NCBI RefSeq assembly: GCF_000003605.2
Contig: NW_003115952.1
Coordinates: 120,473 to 167,386, forward strand
Direction: 5' to 3'
DNA: 46,914 nt
Source of the DNA: Saccoglossus kowalevskii
Taxonomy: Eukaryota; Hemichordata; Enteropneusta; Harrimaniidae
How positions within the stretch are numbered: position 1 is the first letter of the stretch; each line of letters starts with the position of its first letter. Shown one piece after another: positions 1 through 12,378 of the stretch. Under the pieces are notes generated by a model that was given only the letters and a program-made list of their open reading frames with translations, was not told the origin of the DNA and did no database searches. The position numbers were made by a program, and so were the translations under genes.

Positions 1-161
1 TTTTACCAAAAATGACAAAAATATTCACCAAAATTAGAGAATTAAAGATATCAACATGAAATGAACAAACCTAAGAGAGGTCTACCCAAGGTACATATAC
101 ACCAAGTATCAAAGCATTTAGGCTTGTAGTTTTCAAGAAGAAGTCGAAAAAGTAAAACATT

Positions 162-232
162 GACACGGACGACGGACGACGGACAATCACTCATATGATA
201 AGCTCCGCTCGACAAAGTCGACAGCGGAGCTA
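162..232. repeat. GACGGAC short tandem followed by a strong hairpin
   Basis: A short GGACGAC tandem (about 162-184) is followed by a stem. AGCTCCGCT (201-209) pairs with AGCGGAGCT (223-231), and CGAC (210-213) pairs with GTCG (217-220) around an AAA loop. It lies in the TBC1D23 intron at the left edge. It looks like the terminal hairpin of an interspersed repeat rather than a gene feature. Confidence 0.5.
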
Positions 233-270
233 AAAAACTTGATATAAAATGGAATCAATAAGTTACTTAC

Positions 271-3200
271 ATCTGTTGTTGTTACTGATTGTTGATTGGT
301 CTGTAAAAGTTCTGACATTGACACAGGTAAGCACAATGCTTGAGAGAGAGATGCCGCTTCATCATTACGTATATTAGCAATGGATAAACCAAAGATGGAT
401 TGATATTCCTGGAAAAACAAATCATTTCATTTTCAGTATCACATGCTCTGAATATAGCACTGTATGGAACAGAACTGAATAGAAGTTGACATTTATTTTT
501 TGGCTGTATGGCCAATAAAATTTAAAACAAGATAAAAAATGGTGGACATTTTCTCACTGTGGGAATTTTTCTTTCTTAATTTCTATAGCCTTCTAATTAG
601 TGCTAATAAATGATCTCTATTCTTTGTTTTCAGTGTGTAAATGAATCATTTTGTGAAAATATAGCATACATGTGTGTGAATACCTTGGTAGTGTCTGTCA
701 TTCCTGTGTATACAGTTTATATTCTGTGGTAAAATGTATCAATCTAAAGGTAAATATACCAACGGTACCAGTAATATGGCAGAATGAATACAGAAATCAT
801 TACCATATGTTGAATTATACTGAAAAAGTGTTATTGGATTAATGTTGTATATATATATATTTCTAGGTTTTAAATTGACTGTTTTAAATGCAAAGAATAT
901 ATATATTCACTTGGTTCTTATGCAGCTATCAACCATACAGCATATAAACAACATCAAGTAGTACAAGTCAATTTTGTGCCATAACTATCAAGTGACTATG
1001 ATTCACTATTTGTACATTTTTCTAACGCATGGACAAGCTCAACAGTTTCTGTATTGACTGTATTCTTCCATTCTTGATACTTTCTGGCAAAATTCTCATC
1101 ATTGTTGGTTCATTCTGGCTAATATGACTACTGCATAGGCTTAAGTGTGTACAAGGCCCAAAAAAAAAGGTTTTGTTGCCCTCAGCGACCGACCGAAAAA
1201 TATGAAATATCGGATCGCGTTTTTTTTTTTTTTTTTAATAGGCCAAACTATTAAAAACTCACCATTTTAAGCAGTAAAAAAGTGTTTCCTCTAAAAATTA
1301 ATGATCCCGGACCGTTGTTTGATCCCCAGAGTCCCTGTAAGTGGCGACATTGAACCTTGGGTTGATCTGTATTTCTCTGACATGTTCCGAATACTATGAA
1401 GTCCCTATACCTTGGCTATTTACAATACTCTTAGTTTTCACGAATTTAAAAAAAAAAAAAATCCGACCGACCGACCAAATTTTTCAACTTGAGGGCAACA
1501 TAAGTTTTTTGTTTTTTTTTTGGCCTAAGCTTTAATCAGTACCTGTATTTATATACTTGTACATAGACTAGCTTACCCTTCTAAAAGACTGTGGTGTTTT
1601 GGATGCATAATATTGTGCTAATGTACAGAAATCTTCAACATCATCTGCTTCTAGCTGACATGGAAATGATGAAATATTCGTAATGATGGCTTGTTTACCT
1701 TCTTCTGTTAAAGCTAAAATATGTTCTCTACAAAATGAGAAGAAAAAGACGTTGTTATGGGAATATTGATATGGTTTATGTGATTTCGTAATCCAAATTG
1801 TTTTAATTTTAATGTTAATTCTCAGTATAAATATGTGGGATGATGTCACTTTGTTTTGCACACACACAATAAAAAGAATGGTAGATGTTTGTTATAACTT
1901 CCCTCTAGGATTTCCTCACCAAACAAGCAGTGTATTTTGTAATGTAAGACACTGAAAGCGTTGAATTCAGAAGTAGGAAATTGTAATGGTTGGCAGCGAA
2001 TATTAAAGCTCAAACCAAATAATAACAAAAATACAAAATTAGCGGTCCACACTACATACAAGAAACAATTTGTTTGATGGACATCTCGAATCTGATCGTC
2101 AAACGAATGTGCAACATGATGTATGATGTATATACAAAGTTTTAACATGATTAGACATGGCAGAGATATGCTCGAGAACAGCATTTGTTAAAACAAAATG
2201 AATGCCAGTCTAGCATTTTGAATCCAATATTGACATGCACCAAGGTCTCATTATGTCAAATGTATATTGAAATCCACCCATACACTACAGAAATACTTGA
2301 TTTTGATGAATTTTAAGCATAAAAATTGTCACTATTTGCAAACTTTAATCAGATCATGAAACAAACATAATTGTATGATGTACTTGTATTTGTGAAGTTT
2401 GAATGTCACATGCACAAAAACAGAAGTCAAGAGGTCAATCTAAAAGTTCCAGTTTGCAGGATCTAAAAAGAGTAAGTTGGCAAGACAATTTATTTTACAA
2501 ACCTTAATATCCACAAATATACCTCACATGCATGTACACTGACATTGATTGCTCCAATTTTGAGCTTTAGCATTCTCAGTGCACCCAATTTTCAAGACAA
2601 AATGTCTTAAAATCTTTCAAAGACTGATTGAAATTCTAAAATAAATATTAGATATATATAGACAAGGCCTTCAGGAAAGAGGGCACCAAGACCTTCAAAG
2701 GGAGAGAGAACCAAGGCCTTCAGAGGGAGGGAGAACCAAGGCCTTCAAAGGGAGAGAGAACCAAGGCCTTCAAAGGGAGAGAGAACCAAGGCCTTCAGAG
2801 GGAGGGAGAACCAAGGCCTTCAGGAGGAGGGGGAACCAAGGGCTTTAGAGGAATGGAGAACCAAGGGCTTTATAGGAATGGGGGACCAAGGGCTGGAAGG
2901 GGCACAAAGGCCTTTAGGGGGGAGGTGAACCAAGCCCTGGGGGCACCACTTCAAATGAACTTCAGACCCTGATTACCATTAAACTATTGGTATTAGCTGA
3001 TGACTACTTACCTTGCATTGATAAGTATGACTAATGATAGGAAGAAGACAAGGAATGGATCCCCTTGCTGTACGTAAATATCCCACATTGCTTGTACAAC
3101 CGATAATGTACAACTGTTAGTAAATAAACTACCAAGCTGTAATGAAAATATCATTCAGTAAGTACAAAGATACAGAACATAACTCCTACTACACAAGTCT

Positions 3201-6200
3201 CTAATTATATGTGATAAATTACAGAATTACATGTACATCCACTTGCACAAAATTAGGCCCAGGAATGCTCCCTTTTGATGTTATCAAAATGTTATACCAT
3301 GGTTATCTAGGTAAACCTATTTTTTGTTCATTATATTAACAGTTGACTTCCTTGCAGTTTGTTGTGATTCTAATAACAATTCTTGAAAAATGTGAAATAT
3401 CTGTGATAGCAAAATAGGTAATTTCAGGTTCTGCTTTCAGTGCTGCACGTTATAATGTGCATATTGTTCATTTATTTTCGTTGCATGTTTACATTTGCCA
3501 TTCTTTTCCCTGTTGTAGTTCGATTTGCGTGTCGTCAATTTTTCCGACTTTTCGTTTTTTTTGCAGGGGATGTCCGGCCATATGCCCACCCCTATTTTTG
3601 GCCAATTATCCATGTTCAGGACCTTTGGTGCTTACCCAGACAACTACGGTATCAGCTTAGGAAGAAGCACAGTGCCACCAGACACAAGAGGGTAGACTTA
3701 CCACCCTTTACACACCACAAATACATATAATAGCATGTAAGACTTACCCAAAGCCTAGCATAACAATCTGGAGTTACTCGTTTTGTATCTAGAAAATTAC
3801 ATAATTCTGGATCATGGTATAATAATAATAATCTGAATAAACTAAATGCTTTACTGTCTTTTTTACAATCCCTGAAATGAAATATATATAAATACCGCAT
3901 TATTTTCTCACTCACCTACTGTGAGTACAACACTTGCTATTCATAATCTTGCAGGGATTATGAAACAAATCAGACTTCATTCATTCTGTATTATGAAAGT
4001 ACAACCTTAAGGTTCTCTTACTTAGTTTTAATCGCTTCAAGTTGATATCTGGACATGAATAAATTCATTAAATGAATAACAAGTTATTTTATAACATAGT
4101 CCCAGTTAGTTTCATTTTAGTACTTCCAGATATACAAATGTAGCCAATGAAAAGTGGCCAAGTTAGAATTGAACCAGTGATTGACAAATTGGCATCACTG
4201 GGTGATTTACATACAGCTTTACTGTTAGAGGAAATCTGATCCAAAGAAGTTGATAACACCAATATGAAATTCTGAAAAGAATAAATTACTGTAAAATACT
4301 TTTTCGCTATTTTCGCTGAAGAAATAATTACATTAAGTATTTTTTTATGATTGACGGTAATTTTTCAACATTTCATGACGCCTATTTTAGGGTCTCACTC
4401 TTCCTAAATTAGAGTGAAGCTTATTCGACAGATTATACGGTGTATTGCATTTGTTGTGAGAAAAAATGACCACGCCCATTAAGTGATTGCAATATGTTTG
4501 TAATATAAACTGCACCCCAAACTCTAGCTTTCGACCCCAATTTTTTAAATTGATACATTTTAATATAAAGCACGGTTTATATTAGGACTTTTACGGTATT
4601 AGCAGTTTGAATCTCTTTTATACTGCAATATTATATGCACTCATCTGCATAGTTCATGCATAGACTGTATTTTAACTAGGCTGAGTACGTATGTTTACTT
4701 ACCTAGGAATATATTTACTCATAACAGCATAAAAACAGTTATAAAGATCTGATCGTTCAAGGTTTAAGGCAATAAAAGCACCAAGTATATCCAACCAGCC
4801 ATTGCCACTTGTGTACGTCAAATCCCGTGATTTGCAGTAAAACGTAATTACAGATTCCAAGTCACTCACAAGCGACAACTTTTCTTCTTCTGAGTTGTTG
4901 AATTTATCTGCAAATCAAAAAAAGTATACTTGAATAAATATCACTATATTATAAAATGTGATATATCAGTCATAATCAGTCAAAGCATGTCAGAGATATG
5001 GCTCGAGAACTGCATTCATTAAAACAAAATGGCCGCCAGTTGATCATTTTGAATCTGATCTGAAAAACAAAATGACATGCATCAAGGTCCCATAATGTCC
5101 AATGTATGTACCAAATTTAAACAAAATCCATCAGTAAACGACCAAGATTCGGTTCCAGAATACCAGAAAAGCTTGATTTCAATGATTTTTCAGTATAAAA
5201 ATGGCTGCCATTTTGGATCAGATCGTGAAATAAACTGTTGTATATATGTATAATGTATGTGTGAAGTTTGAATGTAATCGGTACAGGCATGTCTAAGATA
5301 CATGTCTGGACGCACACGCAAACACACGTTTGCACGCATTGATGTCTATAAGTCGTTTTTTTGGACTGCATTCGAACAGTGACTAAAATAACAAAAAAAA
5401 AGCATAAATGCAGGAAAATCTTACCAATAAAATCCTTGCTATCAGTTCTAAGTGTGTCCTGCTCTGTCATATCAAATATGCCATCAAATGAGTCCAATGA
5501 GTCTCCTTTACCGGCAACATTCAAACAAATCTGAAATAACGAAATGCATAGAATATTTATACAATGAGTCACACAATTAACCCTTTGAATATTCACTTTC
5601 ATGTATTTTTCTATAATTCTTAGTTATTTTTGGATCAAACAGACACAAGCTACAAATGGACAAAATTATGCAGGTTTAAAAATGCTAAAATTATCAATGA
5701 TATCTGTGTCTGAAATTATGGTACAAATACTTTATTTTCATGCATTTTTACAAATAAAATAACAACAAGTCAGCCATCTTGAATGAAAGCAATACAGGTA
5801 TGTATGTGGACATTTGACATGACCTATGTTAATGCGGGGACAAGTACAATCAAACATTCTTTTTATTAATTTTTATTATTAAATGCTGTCTTTGGCAGTG
5901 AAGTATTACCATTCACCATGACCAGTCTCTTTCACTGAATCAGACAACACTCCTCCAATATCCCTTTTCTCCCTTCAAAAAGCTCTTGACTTGTGGCACT
6001 GATCCACAATTGTTGTTAACTATGAGTTGAAATATGTACAGAAATCACCATGGAATGCCGCAGTTCAGCTGCCTAATGTACTATCTCAATTTAGCACCTA
6101 ATTACTGTGCAGGTCAAAAGGTGAAGTGATTGACGCAGACAGAAAGGTAATTTACAACACCATCTTATAAGAATATGTAAATATAAGCAGCTAACAAATT

Positions 6201-9200
6201 GAGCTATTACACTTGTCATCTGCACCCCCTACTGCTAAGCACTATCTGAAATGCAGCTTTTTTTTTTTTTTAAGTTGCTAACCCCCACCAAAAACTATTT
6301 TTATTTTGTTATTCATTTGGTTTTGTTTTACTTTTTGTTCTCTGTGAATTAGATTAGTTTTGTGGGAAATGTTTTTTGACACAAACATTAAGATTACATT
6401 AATTGTATCTGCAACATTTCCAGTAATATTGTGAGTGATTATAAACCAATTGACTTTTACCTCAAAACTTTTTTTGCGCTAACTAGAAACAAATTATTCA
6501 TTTTATGTGACCTTATGATAATTTTAACCCTATGTGTGCCAAAGTCAACTTTATTCATTATTCACAAAATTTGGAGACTTGGTTCAAAATTATAGAAAGT
6601 TACCTAAAAATGTACAAAATGTTGGCAAGAGTTATGGAATTCAATAAGTTAAATAATCTCTGTGATTCAAATTTGTAGCAAATCACTTCATCAATCATTT
6701 TGGGAGATTTAAGACTGATGCAATCTAAATCAAGATGAGACAGATTCAACAAAACACTATAATTATTGTTGGCATCTCGGGTAAATTAAGTTCCTGATAA
6801 TTCATGCATTAAGCAATCTGATTAAAACAAGATCTTTGTTCAGTTATTTTGTTACTTTTTCCCTTTTTCATTATTTTTAGTGTCACTTCATTTTTTTTTG
6901 AATATGTGGAGATTTCATGATCAGAGAGAAAAAATAGAGTGACATCGAAATAATGAAAACGGGAAAGAAATAACAAAATAACCCCACAATCAATCAGATT
7001 GTGCACTGAGAAAAATTCAGAATAATTACATTTACATATGTAGGTAGGTACTTTGAATATTTTGCTGAATACTGGGTAGAGGTAAATCATCAAAAATAAA
7101 TATCAGCTAAAATAAAGTCATTCACGGTATTTCAAGGTGTTACCAGTGAGCAGATCATGTGAATAGTTATTTATATAGACTGACTAGAAAAGGTAAATTT
7201 GTTGTGGCAGTTGACAAAGAGAGAGTAATCATCATCTATTAGTCTACACCATTTATAACACTAACAATATAATAGGACTCAAATGTGCTGTGATTTTAAA
7301 GTTCATTTCATGACCTTTACTCACACTACAGACAGACATGAGTGACAAGAAATACTGCTAATGCAACTGAATTTTGATTTGGTGTCATAACAATTACACC
7401 TGCACACTAGCAATCAGATAGCTTTGATTTTCCATAAAAACTTTAAAAAAATTCCATAACAATTTTTAAACTGAGTATCCTTGTCATCAATAATTTAAAC
7501 TAAATTATTCTTTGTAGTATTTACCAATGTCAATAATACAAGGCGTTATATTCTGAACAATTTAGATATGTGGCAGTATTGATGAAAGTTGCGTTCAAAT
7601 CATACTGTAGTTGCTATATTAAGTGCATCTGCAGTAGCGAGACTTTTTATAAAGAAAAAACACATTTAAAAAAAACAGGCATACCACCTGTTTCGTAATT
7701 GTAACCTATTATAACAAAATTCTATTATAGCAAATACAATATTAAAAAATAGTTAGATCATTGTCTTATGTCAGTGACTTGTGTACTACTAATAGAACAA
7801 ATACGGTACATGCAATGACAACTTTGACATTATTTGAAAATCTCACTACGTATTGTAATGCGTAGTAAAATGTAAAAGAAGTTAAAAGTTAAATACTGAG
7901 ATTACCGGTAAGCGAATTTGAGAACTTCAATCAGCTTGCCATTCATCAAATCTACTTGAAAATCAAAATACCACCTAGTACACTGTACATTAAGAATTTG
8001 CAAGTTTATTACTGTCATGCTAAATAAATGTTTGATTTTTCAGCCCAATTTTAGTGGATTTCATTTAGTGTTCAAACAAGCATCCTGATCTGATGTCAAA
8101 GAATTGACAGACACAGGGGTTGAAATTCATGTTTTTTCCATACTGCCACTTTTATCATAGCAGGCAAATACATATATGCCAAATCATGCATGGGATAGTC
8201 CATTAGTTATCAAATTTAAGATTTAAGTTTTGTTTATAGTAATATAGTTTGAACATAAATATGTCAGAGATATAGATCCAGTAGCTGATGCTGGATTTTA
8301 ATTATTTTTTAGCAGAAAAACGGCCATTCTTCAGCCATTTTGAATTAGATCGTCAAACCAATACATCTGTATAACAAATATATAAAATTTGAACATCAAA
8401 TCATGTCAGGAATACATGTTCGGCTCTAGAACTACAATCATTAGAACAAAATGGCTGCCAGTCGGCCATTTTGAATCGGATCCGAAAAGCAAAATGACAT
8501 GCATCCCATAATATCCAATGTATGTATCAAGTTTGAACAAAATCCATCTGTAAACAGCTGAGATCCAGTTCCGGAATTCCAGAAATGCTTGATTTCAATA
8601 ATTTTTCAGCACAAAAATGGCTGCCATTCGATCATCTTGAATCCGATCGTGAAACAAATTGATGTGCATATGTATAATAATATGTATGATGTACATGTAG
8701 AGATTGAATGTAATTAGGCAAGGCATGTCTAAGATATAGGACCGGACGCACGCACACACAGAGGTCAATCCATAACAATAAATACAGAAATTGCTCTACC
8801 ATAATTATCCAATGTAAAATTATCAAATTACTAACATGTGTATATTTTGGCTGAAATAACTACATGTATAGTTTTTAAAATTTCTTCGAGCAGCTGTTTA
8901 AAAAGCCAGCTAAATCAAGCATACAGAAAATGCAATTTTTGTTTTATGTATGTTTTTACATGTATGAGAGATACACTTCCATAGTACAAGTATCTATTGG
9001 AGATGCACATTATAATATGATAATCTTTTTCACTTAGTCACAATGGTATTTATTTCAGAAAAAAATTGATATTGTATTTCTATATTTAATAATAACACCA
9101 ACATATGGTAATAAATGCATAGACATAGGTACTAACATGTCAGATTTGCCTGCAATCTATATGCCATATGTTACCAAATACTTAATCCCTATACTCAGAA

Positions 9201-12200
9201 TAGCTTGTGCATAAAACACAACAACCCAAATAATACTATCCTGTCTGTATTGGTTATTTGAGGTACCTATATTTTATTAGGGTTTGTCATGTTTGCGAGA
9301 ACTTATCAAGAGAAAAGTGACGCAACCACAGAATGTTGTGAAATGGTTTATTGTCAATTAATTCATATTCTGTAGAATACTTTATTTTCGTTTGGAATTT
9401 ATTTTTGCTATTTTCACTGAAGGGATGATTCCATGAAAATAAAATCCAGCGAATATACCTTTTTTCCTATATTTCACATTAAACTCATCAAAAATCAGTG
9501 AAAATAAATTCCATACAAAACATCCAGAAAGCCTTTTCAGCGAAAATTAATTCCAGCGAAAATAAAGTATTCCACAGTAGAATGTATATGTGGATTTAGG
9601 TGATTTGTTCTGAATCCAAACAGTTTATTACCTATACATAATCTTTGCTAAATTAATTCAACACCACAACAGTTATAAATTTTTGTTAATTTTGTTTTGT
9701 TTGAATCAAATACCTTCATACATAACATATTATGTAATGTTTAGTGACATTTATGAAATAGCAAACATATATTTATGGTATATTCTCACAACAATTACAA
9801 TGATTACTATTCACTAAGATACAATGACAAATTTTTGCACAGTAAAATTTGACAGTGACTTTCGCAATTAAATCATCAAACTGCAAAAATCCTAGCAGAG
9901 GAAATTTACTGATGGTTATTATAGTCTGTATTTAGCAGAGAGTAGAAAATTTAAATAGTTATCAAATATGATAAAACATGTACTGTATTTGCTCTAATAT
10001 AAGCACCATTTTTAATAGTACCGGTAGCACCTATAATACAAAAATTACATGTGTTGTATACAGAATCATTAAAATATTACTTTTTTCCCATTAAAAATAC
10101 ACCTATGATGTACCTGAGTGCACTCCTAATAGAGAAAATTTGGTTTATCTAATTCTGCATGTGCATATAATATATTCAGGTATGCCGAGTTATTATGGAT
10201 TCGCAATAATATTGTCCAACAATATTAGTTCATACACAACAATTTGAGGATGAAAACCAGGGTAATCACAATTAGAAAATTTGGGAAATGTAATGTATTA
10301 TGCAAATAACGTACAGACATTGTATACATGTATATACTGAATAGTTCAAGTGTTAAACATTTCAGGTGGCTTAACATTAGCTTATTTTGCTTTCAAAATA
10401 CCATGTATCTAAATTAAGCTGAGCAATCAGGCTGAATATGCCTCACATTGGAATTATTGATGACATTGATTTTCACTTTAAAAATTATAATTGGATGAAA
10501 AGACAAGATCTGCTGAGAGCTATGGAGTCTTGAACTGAACTGTGGCTTTTGTACAAGCCTGCACAAAGCAGTTTATACTCACGGTAATGTGACCATTTTA
10601 TGCATCATAAGTTATACCAAATTATATGGTAGTCGTAATTATAACATATTTTTTATGGTAACTTATAATCGAGCAGCAGTCTTTGTTTTAATGAGGTTAT
10701 CCTGAGCAGACATGAATACAAGACAACTGCTGTCGTCTATGTCACTTCCTGTCTTTATGTACAAGCGCTAATCTAGACTAAAGATAGGCAGTTTGCTAAT
10801 ACACTGTAACCTCAGTATAATGAACACCGTTATAATGAACTTCCTGATATAATGAACACATAGCGTGTCTCCCTCTCACAACAAACCCAATGTATTATGT
10901 ACTTCATTATAGTGAACATTTCACTATAACAAACTAATTGTATGTCTCCCAAAGAGTTCGTTATAGCGAGGCTACAGTGTATTCTGCCCTTTCTCAGACT
11001 CAATGTAATATAACACACCCACCTTCCATATCTGTGACCTGAATTTATCAGGAACTTTCCTTCCTTTACAAATATTTCTCAGAGCGCCAAAGTCACATCC
11101 TTCAATAAGGGCCTCTTCCAGTTCACGATGCCTATAATACACCAAACAATATGGAGAGTTAATAGAGGATAGAGTTGGTCTTATGAGGAAATTATCTGTA
11201 CTGCATTACCATTATTACTATTCCACAGATTGCAAAACCAGGGCCTGAATTTCAGAGTTGAGAGGGCATCCATTTTCCAGGCAAAATTTCATGAAAATGA
11301 TAGTATGGAGAGAAGCTGAAAATTCCTTGGGCCTGGAGGCAATTGCCTTTAATGCTTCTGTGAAGTTCAAGCCTTGTAATGCTATTTGTAATTTATAAGT
11401 GATTTATTCAATAAGCTTCAAGTATACATGTACATGTCCCTAAATCACTTTTGTTGTCAAGATGAAGAAAATCTCTGATGAACACACATTCTATGTTAAT
11501 TAATATTATGTTTAGTGTTTATAGCCACAAAGCAAAATGCATCAATCACATTCAATATGGCTTGGATCTCAATCGCGATATGAAGAATTGGAATCAGAGA
11601 ACAATTTAATATTTACATGGACATATATGCAGAAAAATAAATATAGAGTGGACTGAATTAATGCGAGAGAGAAACAAATATACAACTGAGGTATTGAAAT
11701 AATGTTTATCAAGCACACACATGCTGCCTTGTTTTTTGTGGTGGTTGATGCCTTGCACAGTAAAAAAGCGTGTAAAATTATTAAGCACTGCCACATGAGA
11801 CATGGCAGTAAATAACAAAATAATGATAACTTGTGTATTACACGATGCCATGTACATGCAAAGGAGACACTATTCTGTTCTGGTTTTGGTTGTCAATTGG
11901 TGCAAAGTAAAACATCACAATATTAAAATGGTGCTAAAAAACACCACTTGTTTTACTGCATACAAGACAATAAGTGATATCATAACACCACTACAATCTG
12001 TGCACAACTGTCTGATTCTTGTTACTACAGTATGTATGGCATCACATGAGTTACAGGGAATCCACCTTTTGGAGAAATTTCCTTGAATCACAAAAAAAGC
12101 AGGACCAATCTTTACAGTCACAAAATTATTAACAAAAGAATAAATTAGATTTAAACAAATGAAAGGATTATTACCCCAATGTTTGATTGTGGATAAAAAC

Positions 12201-12320
12201 TTACATCTCAGCAGCATTTTCTTCTCGTTTCTCTAAAGTACATGCATCCTCATTAACATTAGTACTATTTTCAAAAATTGACTTGAAATATTTCCCATCT
12301 TTCTGGACTTTGTTTTCCAT
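271..12320 (-). CDS. TBC1D23: TBC1D23 orthologue, N-terminal 358 codons (8 exons, 3' end outside window)
   Basis: Coding exons in transcript order: 12320-12205, 11131-11023, 5530-5425, 4907-4703, 3871-3748, 3136-3012, 1727-1577, 408-271. All have GT donors and AG acceptors and the reading phase closes at each junction. Recognised by close similarity to the animal TBC1D23 family, for example ICLNVAGKGDSLDSFDGIFD (about residues 76-95), YHDPELCNFLDTKRVTPDCY and DFCTLAQYYASKTPQSFRR. The window covers a divergent N-terminus (about 1-38), the TBC domain (about 40-270) and the linker towards the rhodanese domain. The rhodanese and C-terminal PH-like domains must lie to the left. In the family, TBC1D23 bridges golgin-coated trans-Golgi membranes to endosome-derived vesicles and the WASH complex. 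The IxxDxxR finger is not intact (LRTDSKD), as in the family, so GAP activity is unlikely. The ATG at 12320 is the first in frame after an upstream TGA. Intron 2 (5531-11022) is the longest. Confidence 0.95.
1154..1526. mobile_element. MITE-like element with imperfect inverted ends
   Basis: The left end reads AGGCCCAAAAAAAAAGG...TTGTTGCCCTCA followed by GACCGACCGA (about 1154-1195). The right end is the rough reverse complement: CCGACCGACCGACC...TTGAGGGCAACA...GGCCT (about 1464-1526). No transposase is encoded. It sits downstream of exon 7, in TBC1D23 intron 7 (409-1576). Confidence 0.5.
2150..2450 (+). repeat. Interspersed repeat family R1, diverged copy
   Basis: Shares the layout of the better copies at 4980-5320, 8255-8770 and 35775-36150: CAGAGATATG followed by CTCGAGAAC, a GAATCCAATATTGACATGCA block, then TGATCGTCAAAC/ATCATGAAACAAA and a GAGGTCAAT end. 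It lies in TBC1D23 intron 6 and partly covers a spurious antisense reading frame. Confidence 0.45.
2662..2946. repeat. Minisatellite of 25 bp period
   Basis: Around eleven head-to-tail copies of a 25 bp unit (CCAAGGCCTTCAAAGGGAGA plus GAGAA). Starts fall at 2711, 2736, 2761, 2786 and 2811, and the copies degrade towards the right end. The array is purine-rich on this strand and much more GC-rich than its surroundings. It lies in intron 6 of TBC1D23, close to exon 6 (3012). Confidence 0.85.
3519..3695 (+). other. Protein-like open frame inside TBC1D23 intron 5, unrecognised
   Basis: An open frame on the strand opposite TBC1D23 runs from after a TAG at 3516 to a TAG at 3693. Its second half is preceded by a CAG acceptor-like site at 3566 and reads MSGHMPTPIFGQLSMFRTFG onward. 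It is more GC-rich than its flanks and has a protein-like composition. I cannot assign it to a family. It could be a repeat-derived fragment, a nested exon or chance. Confidence 0.25.
4980..5320 (+). repeat. Interspersed repeat family R1, good copy
   Basis: About 340 bp with the blocks CAGAGATATGGCTCGAGAAC, AAAATGGCCGCCAGT, ATTTTGAATCTGATC, AATGACATGCATCAAGG, AAAATGGCTGCCATT, TCAGATCGTGAAA and GGCATGTCTAAGATA, ending in a CA-rich GGACGCACACGC stretch. It lies in intron 3 of TBC1D23 and is closely matched by the copy at 8255-8770. Confidence 0.75.
6841..6983. repeat. Fold-back inverted repeat
   Basis: About 55 bp starting GTTATTTTGTTACTTTTTCC (left arm, about 6842-6897) is the imperfect reverse complement of about 55 bp ending GAAATAACAAAATAACC (right arm, about 6928-6983), with roughly 30 bp between. 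It is probably a MITE-like insertion in TBC1D23 intron 2. Confidence 0.6.
8255..8770 (+). repeat. Interspersed repeat family R1, longest copy
   Basis: Contains the same ordered blocks as 4980-5320 and ends in GGACGCACGCACACACAGAG plus GTCAAT. The first 130 bp looks like a partial duplication, since AAACGGCCATTCTTCAGCC and GATCGTCAAACCAAT precede a second start at about 8400. It lies in TBC1D23 intron 2. Confidence 0.7.
9370..9577. mobile_element. Palindromic MITE family A, copy 1
   Basis: Ends are near-perfect inverted repeats of CTGTAGAATACTTTATTTTC G, with inner repeats of GGAATTTATTTTCGCT. The right end is followed by TA. The same element is seen at 21269-21434 (opposite orientation) and about 28205-28392. 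The TA flanks suggest Tc1/mariner-type mobilisation. No coding capacity. Confidence 0.75.
10722..10760 (-). repeat. 39 bp exact match to the leader region of the element at 15659-16778
   Basis: The reverse complement of these 39 bases is identical to 15848-15886, just upstream of the short ORF in the 32 bp TIR element. Identity stops abruptly on both sides. It lies in TBC1D23 intron 2, immediately before the pogo-like MITE. Confidence 0.85.
10802..10979. mobile_element. Pogo/Tigger-like MITE flanked by TA
   Basis: 178 bp with ends CACTGTAACCTCAGTATAAT and, at the other end, GTTATAGCGAGGCTACAGTG, flanked by TA on both sides (10800-10801 and 10980-10981). Ends of the CAGTGTAACCTCGCTATAAC type are typical of the Tc1/mariner superfamily, pogo branch. 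It ends about 43 bp from the donor side of TBC1D23 exon 2. Confidence 0.7.
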
Positions 12321-12348
12321 TTTGTGTTGAAATATGATTTGTTTCAGT

Positions 12349-12378
12349 TCATACGCAGTGTTTCAGACAGTCAGCCAT
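12349..12378 (-). other. Short upstream ORF in the putative TBC1D23 leader
   Basis: A nine-codon ATG-to-TGA reading frame (MADCLKHCV) ends 28 bases before the TBC1D23 start codon, in a different frame. If the leader is contiguous here, it could modulate translation. Transcript structure is not visible, so this is only a possible uORF. Confidence 0.3.

Larger units (their letters stand above)
5531..11022. other. Long intron 2 of TBC1D23
   Basis: Apart from the repeats listed separately (6841-6983, 8255-8770, 9370-9577, 10722-10760, 10802-10979), I see no coding exon or RNA gene. The short open frames here are not protein-like. Confidence 0.6.

Noticed and set aside
11569..12217. Overlapping open frames on both strands in TBC1D23 intron 1.
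   Set aside because: No family similarity, mutually overlapping, and intron phase closes without them.
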